Source: Chiridota heheva
Lineage: Eukaryota > Echinodermata > Holothuroidea > Apodida > Chiridotidae
Assembly: GCA_020152595.1 (NCBI GenBank)
Contig: JAIGNY010004320.1
Span: 91,001-155,000, forward strand
Direction of reading: 5' to 3'
DNA: 64,000 bases
In this document: in pieces, positions 34,686 through 45,199 of the stretch
How the letters are laid out: every line of letters begins with the position of its first letter
Position numbering within the stretch: the first letter of the stretch is position 1
The notes under the pieces: generated by a model
What the model was told of the DNA's origin: nothing
Seen by the model: the letters and a program-made list of their open reading frames with translations, nothing else
Database searches by the model: none
Program-made: the position numbers and the translations under genes

Positions 34686-37280
34686 GGTATGTGGGCAGGT
34701 AGCGGTAAGATTAGCTCCATGATATGTGGACAGGTAGCGGCAAGATTAGCTCTATGGTATATGGACAGGTAGCGGCAAGATTAGCTCCATGGTATGTGGA
34801 CAGGTAGCGGCAAGATTAGCTCTATGGTATGTGGACAGGTGGCGGCAAGATTAGCTCTATGGTATGTGGACAGGTAGTGGCAAGATTAGCTCTAAGGTAT
34901 GTGGACAGGTAGCGGCAAGATTAGCTCTAAGGTATGTGGACAGGTAGCGGCAAGATTAGCTCTATGGCATGTGGACAGGTAGCGGCAAGATTAGCTCTAT
35001 GGTATGTGGACAGGTAGTGGCAAGATTAGCTCTGTGGTATGTGGACAGGTAGAGGCTAGATTAGCTCTATGGTATGTGGACAGATAGCGGCAAGATTAGC
35101 TCTATGGTATGTGGACAGGTAGTGGCAAGATTAGCTCTATGGTATGTGGACAGGTAGCGGCAAGATTAGCTCTATGGTATGTGGACAGGTAAAGGCAAGA
35201 TTAGCTCTATGGTATGTGGACAGGTAGCGGCAAGATTAGCTCTATGGTATGTGGACAGGTAGAGGCAAGATTAGCTCTATGGTATGTGGACAGGTAGTGG
35301 CAAGATTAGCTCTATGGTATGTGGACAGGTAGCGGCAAGATTAGCTCTATGGTATGTGGACAGGTAGCGGCAAGATTAGCTCTATGGTATGTGGACAGGC
35401 AGCGGCAAGATTAGCTCTATGGTATGTGGACAGGTAGCGGCAAGATTAGCTCTATGGTATGTGGACAGGTAGCGGCAAGATTAGCTCTATGGTATGTGGA
35501 CAGGTAGCGGCAAGATTAGCTCTATGGTATATGGACAGGTAGAGGCAAGATTAGCTCTATTAAATGTGGACAGGTAGCGGCAAGATTAGCTCTATGGTAT
35601 GTGGACAGATAGCGGCAAGATTAGCTCTATGGTATGTGGACAGGTAGCGGCAAGATTAGCTCTATGGTATGTGGACAGGTAGCGGCAAGATTAGCTCTAT
35701 GGTATGTGGACAGGTAGCGGCAAGATTAGCTCTATGGTATGTGGACAGGTAGCGGCAAGATTAGCTCTATGGTATATGGTATGTGGACAGGTGGCGGCAA
35801 GATTAGCTCTATGGTATGTGGACAGGTAGCGGCAAGATTAGCTCTATGGTATGTGGACAGTTAGCGGCAAGATTAGCTCTGTGGTATGTGGACAGGTAGA
35901 GGCTAGATTAGCTCTATGGTATGTGGACAGGTAGCGGCAAGATTAGCTCTATGGTATGTGGACAGGTAGCTGCAAGATAAGCTCTATGGTATGTGGACAG
36001 GTAGCGGCAAGATTAGCTCTATGGTATGTGGACAGGTAGCGGCAAGATTAGCTCTATGGTATGTGGACAGGGAGTGGCAAGATTAGCTCTGTGGTATGTG
36101 GACAGGTAGCGGCAAGATTAGCTCTATGGTATGTGGACAGGGAGTGGCAAGATTAGCTCCATGGTATGTGGACAGGTAGCGGCAAGATTAGCTCTATGGT
36201 ATGTGGACAGGTAGTTGCAAGATAAGCTCTATGGTATGTGGACAGGTAGCGGCAAGATTAGCTCTATGGTATGTGGACAGGTAGCGGCAAGATTAGCTCT
36301 ATGGTATGTGGACAGGTAGCGGCAAGATTAGCTCTATGGTATGTGGACAGGTAGCGGCAAGATTAGCTCTATGGTATGTGGACAGGTAGCAGCAAGATTA
36401 GCTCTATGGTATGTGGACAGATAGCGGCAAGATAAGCTCTATGGTATGTGGACAGGTAGCGGCAAGATTAGCTCTATGGTATATGGACAGGTAGCGGCAA
36501 AATTAGCTCTATGGTACGTGGACAGGTAGCGGCAAGATTAGCTCTATGGTATATGGACAGGTAGCGGCAAGATTAGCTCTATGGCATGTGGACAGGTAGC
36601 GGCAAGATAAGCTCTATGGTACGTGGACAGGTAGCGGCAAGATTAGCTCTATGGCATGTGGACAGGTAGCGGCAAGATAAGCTCTATGGTATGTGGACAG
36701 GTAGCGGCAAGATTAGCTCTATGGTATGTGGACAGGTAGCGGCAAGATTAGCTCTATGGTATGTGGACAGGTAGCGGCAAGATTAGCTCTATGGTATGTG
36801 GACAGGTAGTGGCAAGATTAGCTCTATGGTATGTGGACAGGTAGCGGCAAGATTAGCTCTATGGTATGTGGACAGGTAGCTGCAAGATAAGCTCTATGGT
36901 ATGTGGACAGGTAGCGGCAAGATTAGCTCTGTGGTATGTGGACAGGTAGAGGCTAGATTAGCTCTATGGTATGTGGACAGATAGCGGCAAGATTAGCTCT
37001 ATGGTATGTGGACAGGTAGCGGCAAGATTAGCTCTATGGTATGTGGACAGGTAGCTGCAAGATAAGCTCTATGGTATGTGGACAGGTAGCGGCAAGATTA
37101 GCTCTGTGGTATGTGGACAGGTAGCGGCAAGATTAGCTCTATGGTATGTGGACAGGTAGTGCAAGATTAGCTCTATGGTGTGGACAGGTGCAAGATTAGC
37201 TCTATGGTATATGTGGACAGGTAGCGGCAAGATTAGTTCTATGGTATATGGACAGGTAGCGGCAAGATAGTTCTATGGTA
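34686..37280. repeat. 35-bp minisatellite, ~74 units
   Basis: About 2.6 kb of a unit that contains GGTATGTGGACAGGTAGCGG followed by CAAGATTAGCTCTAT. Recurrent variants are GTAGTGG, GTAGAGGCTAG, GTAGCTGCAAGATAAGC and CTCTGTGG. The pair CTCTGTGG + GTAGAGGCTAG occurs together near 35031, 35878 and 36927, so multi-unit blocks have been copied within the array. The right end decays through shortened units at 37145-37280. Confidence 0.97.
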
Positions 37281-37436
37281 TTGATTCAAAATCCACTAAA
37301 AACATAAAGAAAGCATGTGGAAAACAAATTTATCAATATCTGAAATCCACTAAAAACAAAAAGAAAGCAAAACAAATTGGTCATTTTGCAACATTTTGCA
37401 AGATTTTTCTGCAACTATGCAAATTTTGTGTTACTC
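37281..37436. repeat. Short direct duplication
   Basis: AAATCCACTAAAAACA(T/A)AAAGAAAGCA occurs twice, near 37288 and 37342. No other content is recognised. Confidence 0.7.
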
Positions 37437-37702
37437 TTAATAATACTTGGTTTTTATGTAGTGCTTTTCTACGCAAGTACTGTATGCATACTCAAAGTGC
37501 TTTATAATGGAAACTTGAGGCTCAAAGCTGCAGCCACACGGTGCACAAGCAAGTACTATAACCCTGCTCTGATCCCTTATGCTGAGCACCGATCTAGAGG
37601 GCAGAAGATGCAATTTTTAAAGTCTTTGGTATGACTCGACCGGGGATTGAACCCATCACCTTCCTGCTGTTAACAGCAATGCTTGATTAACTATTGCAGT
37701 GC
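37437..37702 (-). mobile_element. tRNA-Asn-derived SINE with LINE-type tail
   Basis: On the minus strand the head reads GGGCACTGCAATAGTTAATC, then a CTGTTAACAG anticodon-arm region and GGTGATGGGTTCAATCCC (B box). This matches a tRNA-Asn (GTT) origin. The body is unique and the 3' end AAAGCACTTTGAG ... AAAAGCACTACATAAA followed by TATTATTA resembles a CR1/L2 tail, so it was probably mobilised by that LINE group. The right end abuts an M8 element. Confidence 0.8.
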
Positions 37703-38118
37703 CCTAGCTTTACTGCTTCAGAGGGGTGGTACGCCACGCCCCTCCATTGTCCCACCCCCTTCCCTTTTGGTCCGCCCTGCCCTTCATCAGAAAAAAAATA
37801 TAATAATAATAATTTTAATTTTAAAACAATTCTTTAAGAAATGAGTAATCATTTTACATCAACCCCATAAATAAAATTCATTACATGGATACAGAACACA
37901 GATAGCATTACTATGATAGCAAAGTAAGAAATTGCCCTGTTTGGGCCTTATCAATGAAAATAGTTTATTCTGAGATATGATTATAGCTAAAATCCCAGAG
38001 CTTCCTAGGGGCTTAAGCCTTAATTAGCCCCTGGACCTCACACAGATAAGGCACAGTGCTTAATTCGCGCACACATTAATGTGTCCCGGCCTGCCCCTTT
38101 TTAAATCAAGCTAGGGGT
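37701..38118. mobile_element. M8 inverted-repeat element, copy 2
   Basis: 418 bp from CCCTAGCTTTACTG to CAAGCTAGGGGT. It aligns along its length with 32109-32525 despite many substitutions. A (TAA)n run near 37798 is specific to this copy. Confidence 0.82.
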
Positions 38119-38200
38119 CTGTATTGTTAGCACACTAATTGCTGGTTCTATCAAATTTAACAACAATTTCAGTAGATTGTGGTTTAGAGACCTGGCCAAT

Positions 38201-38401
38201 TAGCCAACCAGGGTCATAATTCCGGGGGAGGAGGGGGGACTGGGAACATGTCCCTCACTTTTTAGTATAATTTTAAAAATTCAGTACATTTTGGGGAAAA
38301 TGTGCCTTTGTCCTCCCCATCCTTTCCCACTTTTTGGATAAGAGGTTATGTCCCCCCCCTCTCCAAATTACAGCCCTGAGAATTACGGCCCTGTAGCCAA
38401 C
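38201..38401. mobile_element. hAT-type MITE with 8-bp target duplications
   Basis: The element proper is 38209-38393 (185 bp). The ends CAGGGTCATAATTC and GAATTACGGCCCTG are inverted with two mismatches. TAGCCAAC directly flanks it on both sides (38201-38208 and 38394-38401), a perfect 8-bp target duplication. Together with the CAGGG start this marks the hAT superfamily. The interior is G-rich then C-rich and non-coding. Confidence 0.9.
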
Positions 38402-39549
38402 CCATTTGATTCACTACTAGATTACTCCACATATCAAGATGGAAAAACTACAAACTTCTTTGGTAGGATGATAATTGGTAGATAAATTGTGCTGCGGAGT
38501 TTTGGACAAGTTTTAATAGCTAGGTCTCTTAGATCCTAATGATATTTTTTTTTTTGTTTCTTCAATTTGTTTCTTTTTTCGATAGTTCTCTATCATGTAT
38601 GAAAATATTAGATAACTACCGCACTCCACACCTACAACAAAACCACTGAAAATGTAAATATTAGATAACCCCACACTCCACACCTACAGTACAACAAAAC
38701 CACTGAAAATGTCAATATTAGATAACTCCGGCACTCCACACCTACAACGAAACCACTGAAAATGTCATTAGATAACTACCGCACTCCACACCTACAACGA
38801 AACCACTGAAAATGTCTCACCAATTCTCTACATTACAAAAAATGTGAATAACACAATTATCAATTAAACAGCTGTTTGTAATCAGAATGCAAGTAAATCT
38901 TGTTTTCATGTCAAATTTTAATCTTTAGTTAATTAGTGTTCTGTGTTAGTGTAGCTGTTGTCATGTAACCTGATGTGAGATGCATACAGCTTTCTATTAT
39001 ACTTTGAGTATCTAAGTAATCTTTAAGGAGAGAGGGGGGGGGGGCTCAGCCACTAGGCCTCAACAGAAAATAGTGGGGACTTATGCTTAGCCCCCCAAAA
39101 ATAACTGCTGTTCTGAAATTTAATATATTTTGGGGGTGTAACCACATCAAGGCAGATTTGCAGTTTGGTTGCAGCAAAGTTGACTGCATTTTTAGGCATG
39201 CTTTTAAACCCAGGAATGCCTAAAATCGCAGAGCTTCCAAACAGGCTTTGGCCCCTGGGCATTCGCCCAGGGCTTTTCTCCTAGACCCCACCCTTCAAGT
39301 TTTGCGCCACACACTTGCCTTTTAAACCTTTAGCTTCAGTAGAAATCATTGTCTATTTCAGCCCCCGCCCCCCCAATTATTTACTTTATTCCACACCATT
39401 AAAGAAAAAAATACAACAATTAGGTGCTATCCATAAACTAAGAAGTTTAACAATACTTATATTAATTAATTGATTTAAAAAAATTGTTTAAAGGATCAAC
39501 AAATGGCTCCAACAATATCTATTACACCACAAATGAAGTATATGATGTT
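38402..39549. other. Unassigned; includes four ~55-bp tandem units
   Basis: 38605-38818 holds four units with TTAGATAAC, GCACTCCACACCTACA and AACCACTGAAAATGT. A perfect 8-bp hairpin CCCTGGGC-ATTC-GCCCAGGG lies at 39253-39272. A poly(G) run is near 39036. No gene recognised. Confidence 0.65.
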
Positions 39550-39785
39550 CACTGCCAAGTGCTGGCTTACTTGACTGGAAAAATGAGGGGGTATTTTTTT
39601 TGAGTCTCAAGAAATTTCTAACACTTTTTGTGTGGGTACTGAAAACCTCTGATACGAATGCATTTAAATGAATCATACTCATATCTTATGAATACTTCAG
39701 TCATTTTTCAATGTCACGAGTATCAAAAATTGGACTGACTTAGCACAAAAGGCTCCCTCACTTTTTGAACGAGAGCTCCTTTTAC
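39550..39785. mobile_element. FB-D element, diverged copy
   Basis: GAGGGGGTATTTTTTTTGAG near the left and CCCTCACTTTTTGAACGAGAG followed by CTCCTTTTA at the right match FB-D. The left terminus is unclear. Confidence 0.55.
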
Positions 39786-39825
39786 AATATATAGAAGAAC
39801 TCAGAGAATCAATGATAAGAAATGG

Positions 39826-39875
39826 CCCTGCCTCCCAGGCGCATTTTCAAAAAAGTGCTGGTAGAGTAAGGGTTC
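39826..39875. mobile_element. PB element, right-end fragment
   Basis: CCTGCCTCCCAGGCGCATTT and AAGTGCTGGTAGAGTAAGGG followed by TTCA match the right half of the PB copies at 17779 and 18013. Confidence 0.75.
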
Positions 39876-41174
39876 AAAATGAAGAGATATAGGTTGGTTT
39901 TCAGAAATGTTTTTGTAATAACAGGAAAGTTAGTATCATTCCACTAGTTTGGATGATTTAAAAAGGAAATTTGAGCAAAAGATTGTTTGTATAATTAACG
40001 AGAACAGGATATGAGTTTGGAACTACAGTCTAATACTCAAGTACTTCCTGTACAGTGTAAGTGAGCAATGTTCCTATTGTAGAAGAGATGTGTGTATACA
40101 TTCATGTTAGGTTACTTGCATGCTCATAACATTTTTAACATACAGTAACTATGTATATAAACATTTTACCCATCAGGGAAAATGTCCACAAATAGGTCAA
40201 AACAACTAAATGGTAAGAAACGACTGAAATAAGACCATATAGTTAAAGTCCGAATGTATTCAAATTCTATATCTTTTCAGTGATTTTGTGATTTTAAAAG
40301 CATTTAATATGTCAGGCAAGTACATGTAGTCTAACAGATAGTCCTGGTAATTGTTAGAAAATACCACCTGAAGAAAAATTAAAGTTTGTACTAATCAAAT
40401 TCAACTAGTAAAAAATAGTTGGATTAATTTTTCTTTCAAACAGGCTTACATAAACAATTGGTATAAGAAAATGAAATGGGAGTGGCAGCCTTCTACAGTA
40501 GACTTTCCACACCAGCCACTTCTACACAAATGAGAGAACTTTAAACTTGAATATCTCCTTAATGATATAAGATACCTCATAAATTCTTCAGTGGTGCCAG
40601 TAAGGGGAGCATGGGGGACAGGTTCCCCATGCCTCCTACCCCAATGCCTAAATTTATTTAAAAAAATGTATTTAGTGTCTATTTGACATGATTTTTAGGC
40701 AATTTCCTGCCACCAAAACCAAGAAAAAAACACAGGGCTTCTGTGGACTTTGCCCCTGTAATCCCACCAGGGCTTCCCCACCTTAAAACCCACCAGCACC
40801 CTGCTTTATATAGAACTAGCTTGAAGCTGACCTACAATCCACAAAGGTACAAATGTGTCCTTCGCAGCCCGATGAAAAAAGAACTGGCAATACATTCCTT
40901 CAGTCCTGAAAATTTTCCATGGTTCTGACAGTTATAATCACGGGAAAAAACAGGAATTCCAGGAAGACATTTTTTCATTGAATAAAAATACATTTTTCAT
41001 TTCTTGAGTAAGCAACAGTATTGTGGTAAAAGTTAATATAGTATTTACTACATTAATATTATTTCTGTCACGATTTTTCGTGGGAAGATTTTTGACACTT
41101 TTTGTAGAACCATGGGAAATTTTATATTTAATTCCAACTCTGCATTACTGCACTAAGCCCTGACTTGGATATAG
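39876..41174. other. Unassigned; eroded FB-A relative
   Basis: 40210-40595 shares order and phrases with the long FB-A copies (GAAACGACTGAAAT, ATACCACCTGAAGAAA, AAACTTGAATATCTCCTTAA) but both termini are lost. The rest, including a CCCCATGCCTCC-type stretch near 40625, has no recognised gene. Confidence 0.45.
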
Positions 41175-41311
41175 CTAAAGGATTAGTTTAATGGTCATAA
41201 AAGTCTATCATGTATGAAAGAGGACTTCAAAAAAGACAAAATGATAAAGAAAAGCATTCCAAAATCTTCATCCATTACCAAGATATTTAAGTTTAAAGTT
41301 TGGCATCATTT
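41175..41311 (+). mobile_element. FB-A copy, left arm only
   Basis: CTAAAGGATTAGTTTAATGG followed by the arm to AAAGTTTGGCATCATTTGG. The first target-site base has changed (CTAA), and the right arm is missing. Confidence 0.8.
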
Positions 41312-41602
41312 GGAAGGCAGGGTGCATAGGAAAATTACTCCCCCTCCTTATTAATAGTATATATTTTGGGGAAGCTAGACGTACAAGACAAATTTACACA
41401 AATTTTCTCTTGCCTCCTCCAAGACACTAACATTACATTTTGGGGTTTCTTCGCCCCCCCCCCCCCCACTCAACAAACAAACTAGAGTTACTGTGCATAT
41501 GTTGCCAAACTATTCCATAGTAACATACATCTCTTAAATCGCCAGGACTATAATTGATTTGCTCATTTCTAAATGGAAATACAAATATTTCAACGGTGGT
41601 AA
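41312..41602. other. Unassigned; poly(C) tract
   Basis: A run of about 16 C near 41454. No exon is seen up to the start of the thioredoxin-locus duplication. Confidence 0.4.
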
Positions 41603-41641
41603 AAATTGTAATTTTGAGATTAAATGGCTGTTACACTGTTC

Positions 41642-41946
41642 TCAATAACCACCTACAACATCTGATTGGAGATAGATGGCTTTTTTCATCTGACATAATC
41701 CTGGAGCAACAAGCTAAGTGGCATGGACATTGTGTTCATAAAGGCCTTGCCCCCATGATGTCAGGCCTTCCCTCTGGTACCAGAAGATATGCTGGGCGCC
41801 CTTGTGCTAGGTGAATGGATGGCCTGAAAAGTTGGAGTGGAATTGTCTGGATTCTACTTCAAAAATTTCAGCCAGACACATCCTATTCAATGATCCTGAG
41901 GAGTACTTCAACGAGCCGCTAGGCTAATGGCGATTGATTGATTGAT
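41642..41946 (+). mobile_element. Non-LTR retrotransposon 3' end
   Basis: Inserted in duplication copy 1. The frame reads EQQAKWHGHCVHKGLAPM, then GLPSGTRRYAGRPCARW and DGLKSWSG. This is the R..W.GH...G.R..GRP..RW.D tail found at the C-terminus of several LINE polymerases. The 3' end is (GATT)n. ACACTGTTC (41633-41641) and ACTCTGTTC (41947-41955) flank it as a 9-bp target duplication with one change. Copy 2 of the duplication has the single, empty ACTCTGTTC at about 42324. Confidence 0.82.
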
Positions 41947-42097
41947 ACTCTGTTCATGGGGATATATGGATTAAGGTCAAAGCATGTATTGACTTTGGCA
42001 TCGATCAATGTCATTGATTAATTAATAAGCAATCATTTGTTCTTGTATTTTAAAAACAAAATTATATGTAGTTTTGCACACAAATAAAATAACTTAC

Positions 42098-42138
42098 CCC
42101 AAGTTCTGGGCCAATTTGTTTGCATGGTCAAAGGAAGA
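42098..42138 (-). pseudogene. Duplicated thioredoxin exon 2 lacking the active site
   Basis: A copy of exon 2 with a clean 64-bp internal deletion, corresponding to 42491-42554 in the intact copy. It removes the beta strand and the WCGP of the active site. The acceptor (GTTAG|TCTTCC) and donor (GGG|GTAAGT) are both intact. The 41-nt remainder has no stop in the entering phase (reads SSFDHANKLAQNL), but 41 is not a multiple of three, so inclusion would shift the downstream frame. In transcription order it follows the real exon 2. It could be skipped, or act as a poison exon. Confidence 0.75.
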
Positions 42139-42459
42139 CTAACGAAATCAAGAAAAATTACAACTGGTAATAAATTAAAGGCTAGAGATCGTGTTAACGC
42201 GGAGATGTAAATGCACTACAATCCAACGTAAGGAATGAACCTGTGGGGATGGGGGAGGGGTGGGTGAAACTGGACATAGAGGCAAAAGATAAATAATTGT
42301 AATTTTAAGATTAAATGGCTGTTACTCTGTTCAAGGGTATATATGGATTAAAGTCAAGCATGTATTGACTTTGGCATTGATCAATGTCATTGATTAATGT
42401 CATTGATCAATGTCATTGATTAATTGATAAGCAATCAGTTTTGCATAAAAATAACTTAC

Positions 42460-42564
42460 CCCAAGTTCTGGGCCAATCTGTTTGCATGGTCCACACCACC
42501 GAGCATGAAAGTCCACTATAACCAGTTTGTCCCCCGCTTCATCTAGCATCTCCTCAAAGGAAGA
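42460..42564 (-). CDS. TXN: Thioredoxin, exon 2 (active site)
   Basis: A 105-nt exon in phase 0 on both sides: acceptor CCTTAG|TCTTCC and donor CTTGGG|GTAAGT. It encodes 35 residues running [35 protein letters not shown]. This is the second strand plus the redox loop of a classical thioredoxin: the WCGPC motif, the buried Asp of VDF, and the GDKLV(I/V)VDF block seen in animal cytosolic thioredoxins. The protein reduces disulfides in cytosolic targets and is itself reduced by thioredoxin reductase. Exon 1 (45112-45138) joins in frame to give a normal N-terminus. The remaining roughly 60 residues, with the cis-Pro, must lie on exons at lower coordinates; I could not find them. A thioredoxin-domain protein with a longer C-terminus is possible. 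Confidence 0.93.
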
Positions 42565-45111
42565 CTAAGGAAATCAAGAAAAATTATGACTGGTAATAAA
42601 TTAAAGGCAATCGTGTTAACGGGAGATGTAAATGCACTACAATCCAACGTTTCTAAATGGTCGAAATATGGAAAGAATCACCAACCAGCCAATCAGTTAC
42701 CACCACATAAGTGATTTACTAGTATGTAATGGATTTATTTGTGGCGGATCAAGCAATTTCCTTGAGCCGAGATCCCCTCTTTAACATTTAGACCAGTATT
42801 GACAAAATTGAAGGGAAAAGGAATGAGCCTGTGGGGAAGGGGATGGGGGAGGGGTGGGTGAAACTGGACATAGAGGCAAAAAGAGAAATAATCGCCATAA
42901 TCTGCTAATATTGTTTTTCATAATAAAGAATTCAAAAATGTTTAAAATACCTAAACTTGTTTTGTCTGCCCCTAATTTTGCTATCCCCAACTAACATCTT
43001 ATATATTTTCTTTCAACATTTGGGAAATGTTGCCAAATTTTACTAGCATTTCCTACAATTTTACAAAAATTCCCATCAATTTTATAAACATTAATGTAAA
43101 ATATACCAAAATTCCTTTAATTCTTTTTTTAATTCTTTTAAAATAATTTCCCATTAAGAAATTCCTCTCTATCGGAGAATTGGTCAAAATTGCCTGAAGC
43201 ATCCAGACTGTCGATTGCACACTACACTGCATAAGCCACCAGCTTGCCAGACCAGTATGCAACCAAGTCCCCTCCTGCTCATCATCCTATGAAGTTCTCA
43301 TCCCAAGAAATTCTGAATGACAACTCCCAAATTTGTCCTCAACTGTCTTGCACATGGGTGCACTTCCTGCATGCAACCCAATCCTCTCTTCATCTTTCTC
43401 ATTCATTCACTTCTGCTTGGGTTGTACTTTCAATATGTGGCCACACAACACTGTGACTGTGTATGGTCTTCATCACTGGAAGTTACATACAGGTCTTAAT
43501 GATAACAGAGGTTCTTTGCTATAAGTGTAGATGAGCTGGTGATACCAGAAGTCGGGTTGGGGTATCATTATACCAGAATTTTTACATGAAAAGTCCGGTG
43601 TTGGGTACGGAAAGCGGTATAGAACATCTTTCGTCATGCCTTTTTACCTTGCAACCTGGGAATTAAGGAAGCATACAACCAAGAAGGTGCTCTATCCTCT
43701 CGATCTGTTCTTATTTCTGTGGGCAATATACCCCTGAAACAGAAGTGTAGGATGAAGGGGTAAACCTTCCCCCCTTCCCCCCTCAAGCATCCCCCCTCGA
43801 GCATCCCCCCTCCTCGAGCATCCCCCTCGAGCATCCCCTCCCCCAAGCAGATTTCACCTTTCTGGTTGCTTGCTTTCTGTCCAGTTTGGGAAGTGAAATT
43901 GGAAAATTATTAACATAAAATAGAACAATGTGGTAAAATTATTGGATATTTAGGTAGACTTTCCCAAAAATTTCCCCAAAACTGGCAAACTTTCCTGATA
44001 ATTGGCTAAAATTTCTCTCAAACTGGCCTAATTTTCCCCTAAATTAAAAAAATTTCCCAATATAAAAAAAAATCCCGAAAATTGAGGAAATTTTCAGAAA
44101 ATTAGGGAAATATCCCGTAAATTGAATCCTGATTTTCAGCAACTTTTGATTGAAACCTAATTTACCAGTGCAATTTTTCCACTTGTCACCAGGAATATAT
44201 TTTTTTTTTTGGCCCCCTTTCCCACCCCCCCCCCCCCCCCCCCTTCCCCGAGCGGAAGCCCTGCATCTTTTATGATATTAACATTCTACATTGGGCAGTT
44301 CCAGAAAATATGTATACAGTGACATCTCCTCCAAATAACCCCGAAATCCCAGTCTCAATCCAAATGAACCCCTAATCCCAATCCTAAATTCACAGACCCC
44401 CCTGAATCCCCTCCCCCCACCCCCGGATCCCTACTCCAAATTATGGACCCGAATCTTAAATCCATGGACCCATTCCCGAACCCCAAATCCATGGAATCCC
44501 CCCCGCATCCCTATCCCAAATCACGAACCCTCCCGCCCCCTCTAATCCCAATCCCAAATCCACGTACTACCCCAGAACCCAATCCTAAACCACGCCCCCT
44601 ACAAATCCCATGTGACACTGACCCCCCGTCCCACCCCTACACACACATACACACAAACACAACCCACCCTCCCCTCGTATCCAGGCACACGTTTTCTGGA
44701 ACTGCCCATTACATAAGTAAGTGCATAAATACATATCATATCATATTTTGCCAAAATTTTACTGTATATTCTGGCCAATGACTATTTTTGTATCCAATTA
44801 CTTTCAACGAACAGGATTTTATGATTCCAACGCATTCACACAGTATTCACAACAACAACACAGCAGCAATATACCAAGTATAGCATAGCTAGTAGTGTAA
44901 ATCTGCTTTCATTCATTCTGAACAACAATAGTCTTTTAACTTTTTTTTAATATTTTTTTATCTGTTGTTTTAACCCATTGTTATGAAAATAATCGATTTG
45001 CAGCATTTCCGGGCGCTTATTTTGACCGTGAAGCTATTTACCGAGATAGCTCCATGTTGCCAAGTTCAGACTAAAACGTACAAACAAACAAAAAATACAA
45101 GCACAACTCAC
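42565..45111 (-). other. Thioredoxin intron 1 with simple repeats
   Basis: A 2547-bp intron. It holds about four 15-bp CCTCGAGCATCCCCC units near 43785-43840, and a degenerate TTTCCC/GGCCAA repeat at 43880-44130 (same kind as 52040-52815). It also holds a poly(C) run near 44227-44243, and C-rich AATCCCAAATCC-type repeats at 44330-44640. The open frames at 43053-43524 do not match a protein I know. Confidence 0.7.
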
Positions 45112-45138
45112 AAGGTCTTCAATTTCTTTTACCGGCAT
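45112..45138 (-). CDS. TXN: Thioredoxin, exon 1 (start codon)
   Basis: ATG at 45138-45136 encodes MPVKEIEDL, then a strong donor CTT|GTGAGT at 45111. The coding part is 27 nt, phase 0, and joins directly to exon 2 to give [20 protein letters not shown], the expected length and pattern of an animal thioredoxin N-terminus (compare M-V-K-x-I-x start). The start context is GACGAAATGC. The 5' untranslated part extends upstream to an unknown start, probably within 45150-45300. No other ATG lies closely upstream in frame. Confidence 0.88.
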
Positions 45139-45199
45139 TTCGTCTTCTGAGAAAGTCACAAAAAGCGCTAGAATCCCACACGACGACCTCCAGTAGCTC

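Larger units (their letters stand above)
41603..42896. repeat. Tandem duplication around thioredoxin exon 2
   Basis: Copy 1 is 41603-42296 and copy 2 is 42297-42896. They share AAATTGTAATTTT(G/A)AGATTAAA at the start and GGGGGAGGGGTGGGTGAAAC with GGACATAGAGGCAAAA at the end. Between these come the exon, intron and GATCAATGTCATTGATTAA stretches. Copy 1 gained a LINE fragment (41642-41946) and lost 64 bp of the exon and about 170 bp near 42230. Copy 2 has a small extra repeat of CATTGATCAATGT. Sequence identity in the exon region is very high (one difference in 37 bases left of the deletion), so the event is recent. A haplotype joined in tandem by assembly would look the same. Confidence 0.85.

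Noticed and set aside
37460-37702. An intact tRNA-Asn gene
   Set aside because: The acceptor stem and D arm do not pair properly and the sequence runs into a SINE body, so it is a tRNA-derived SINE head.
43053-43524. Several overlapping frames of 60-70 codons
   Set aside because: Both strands and several frames are open at once, with no recognisable domain, inside thioredoxin intron 1.
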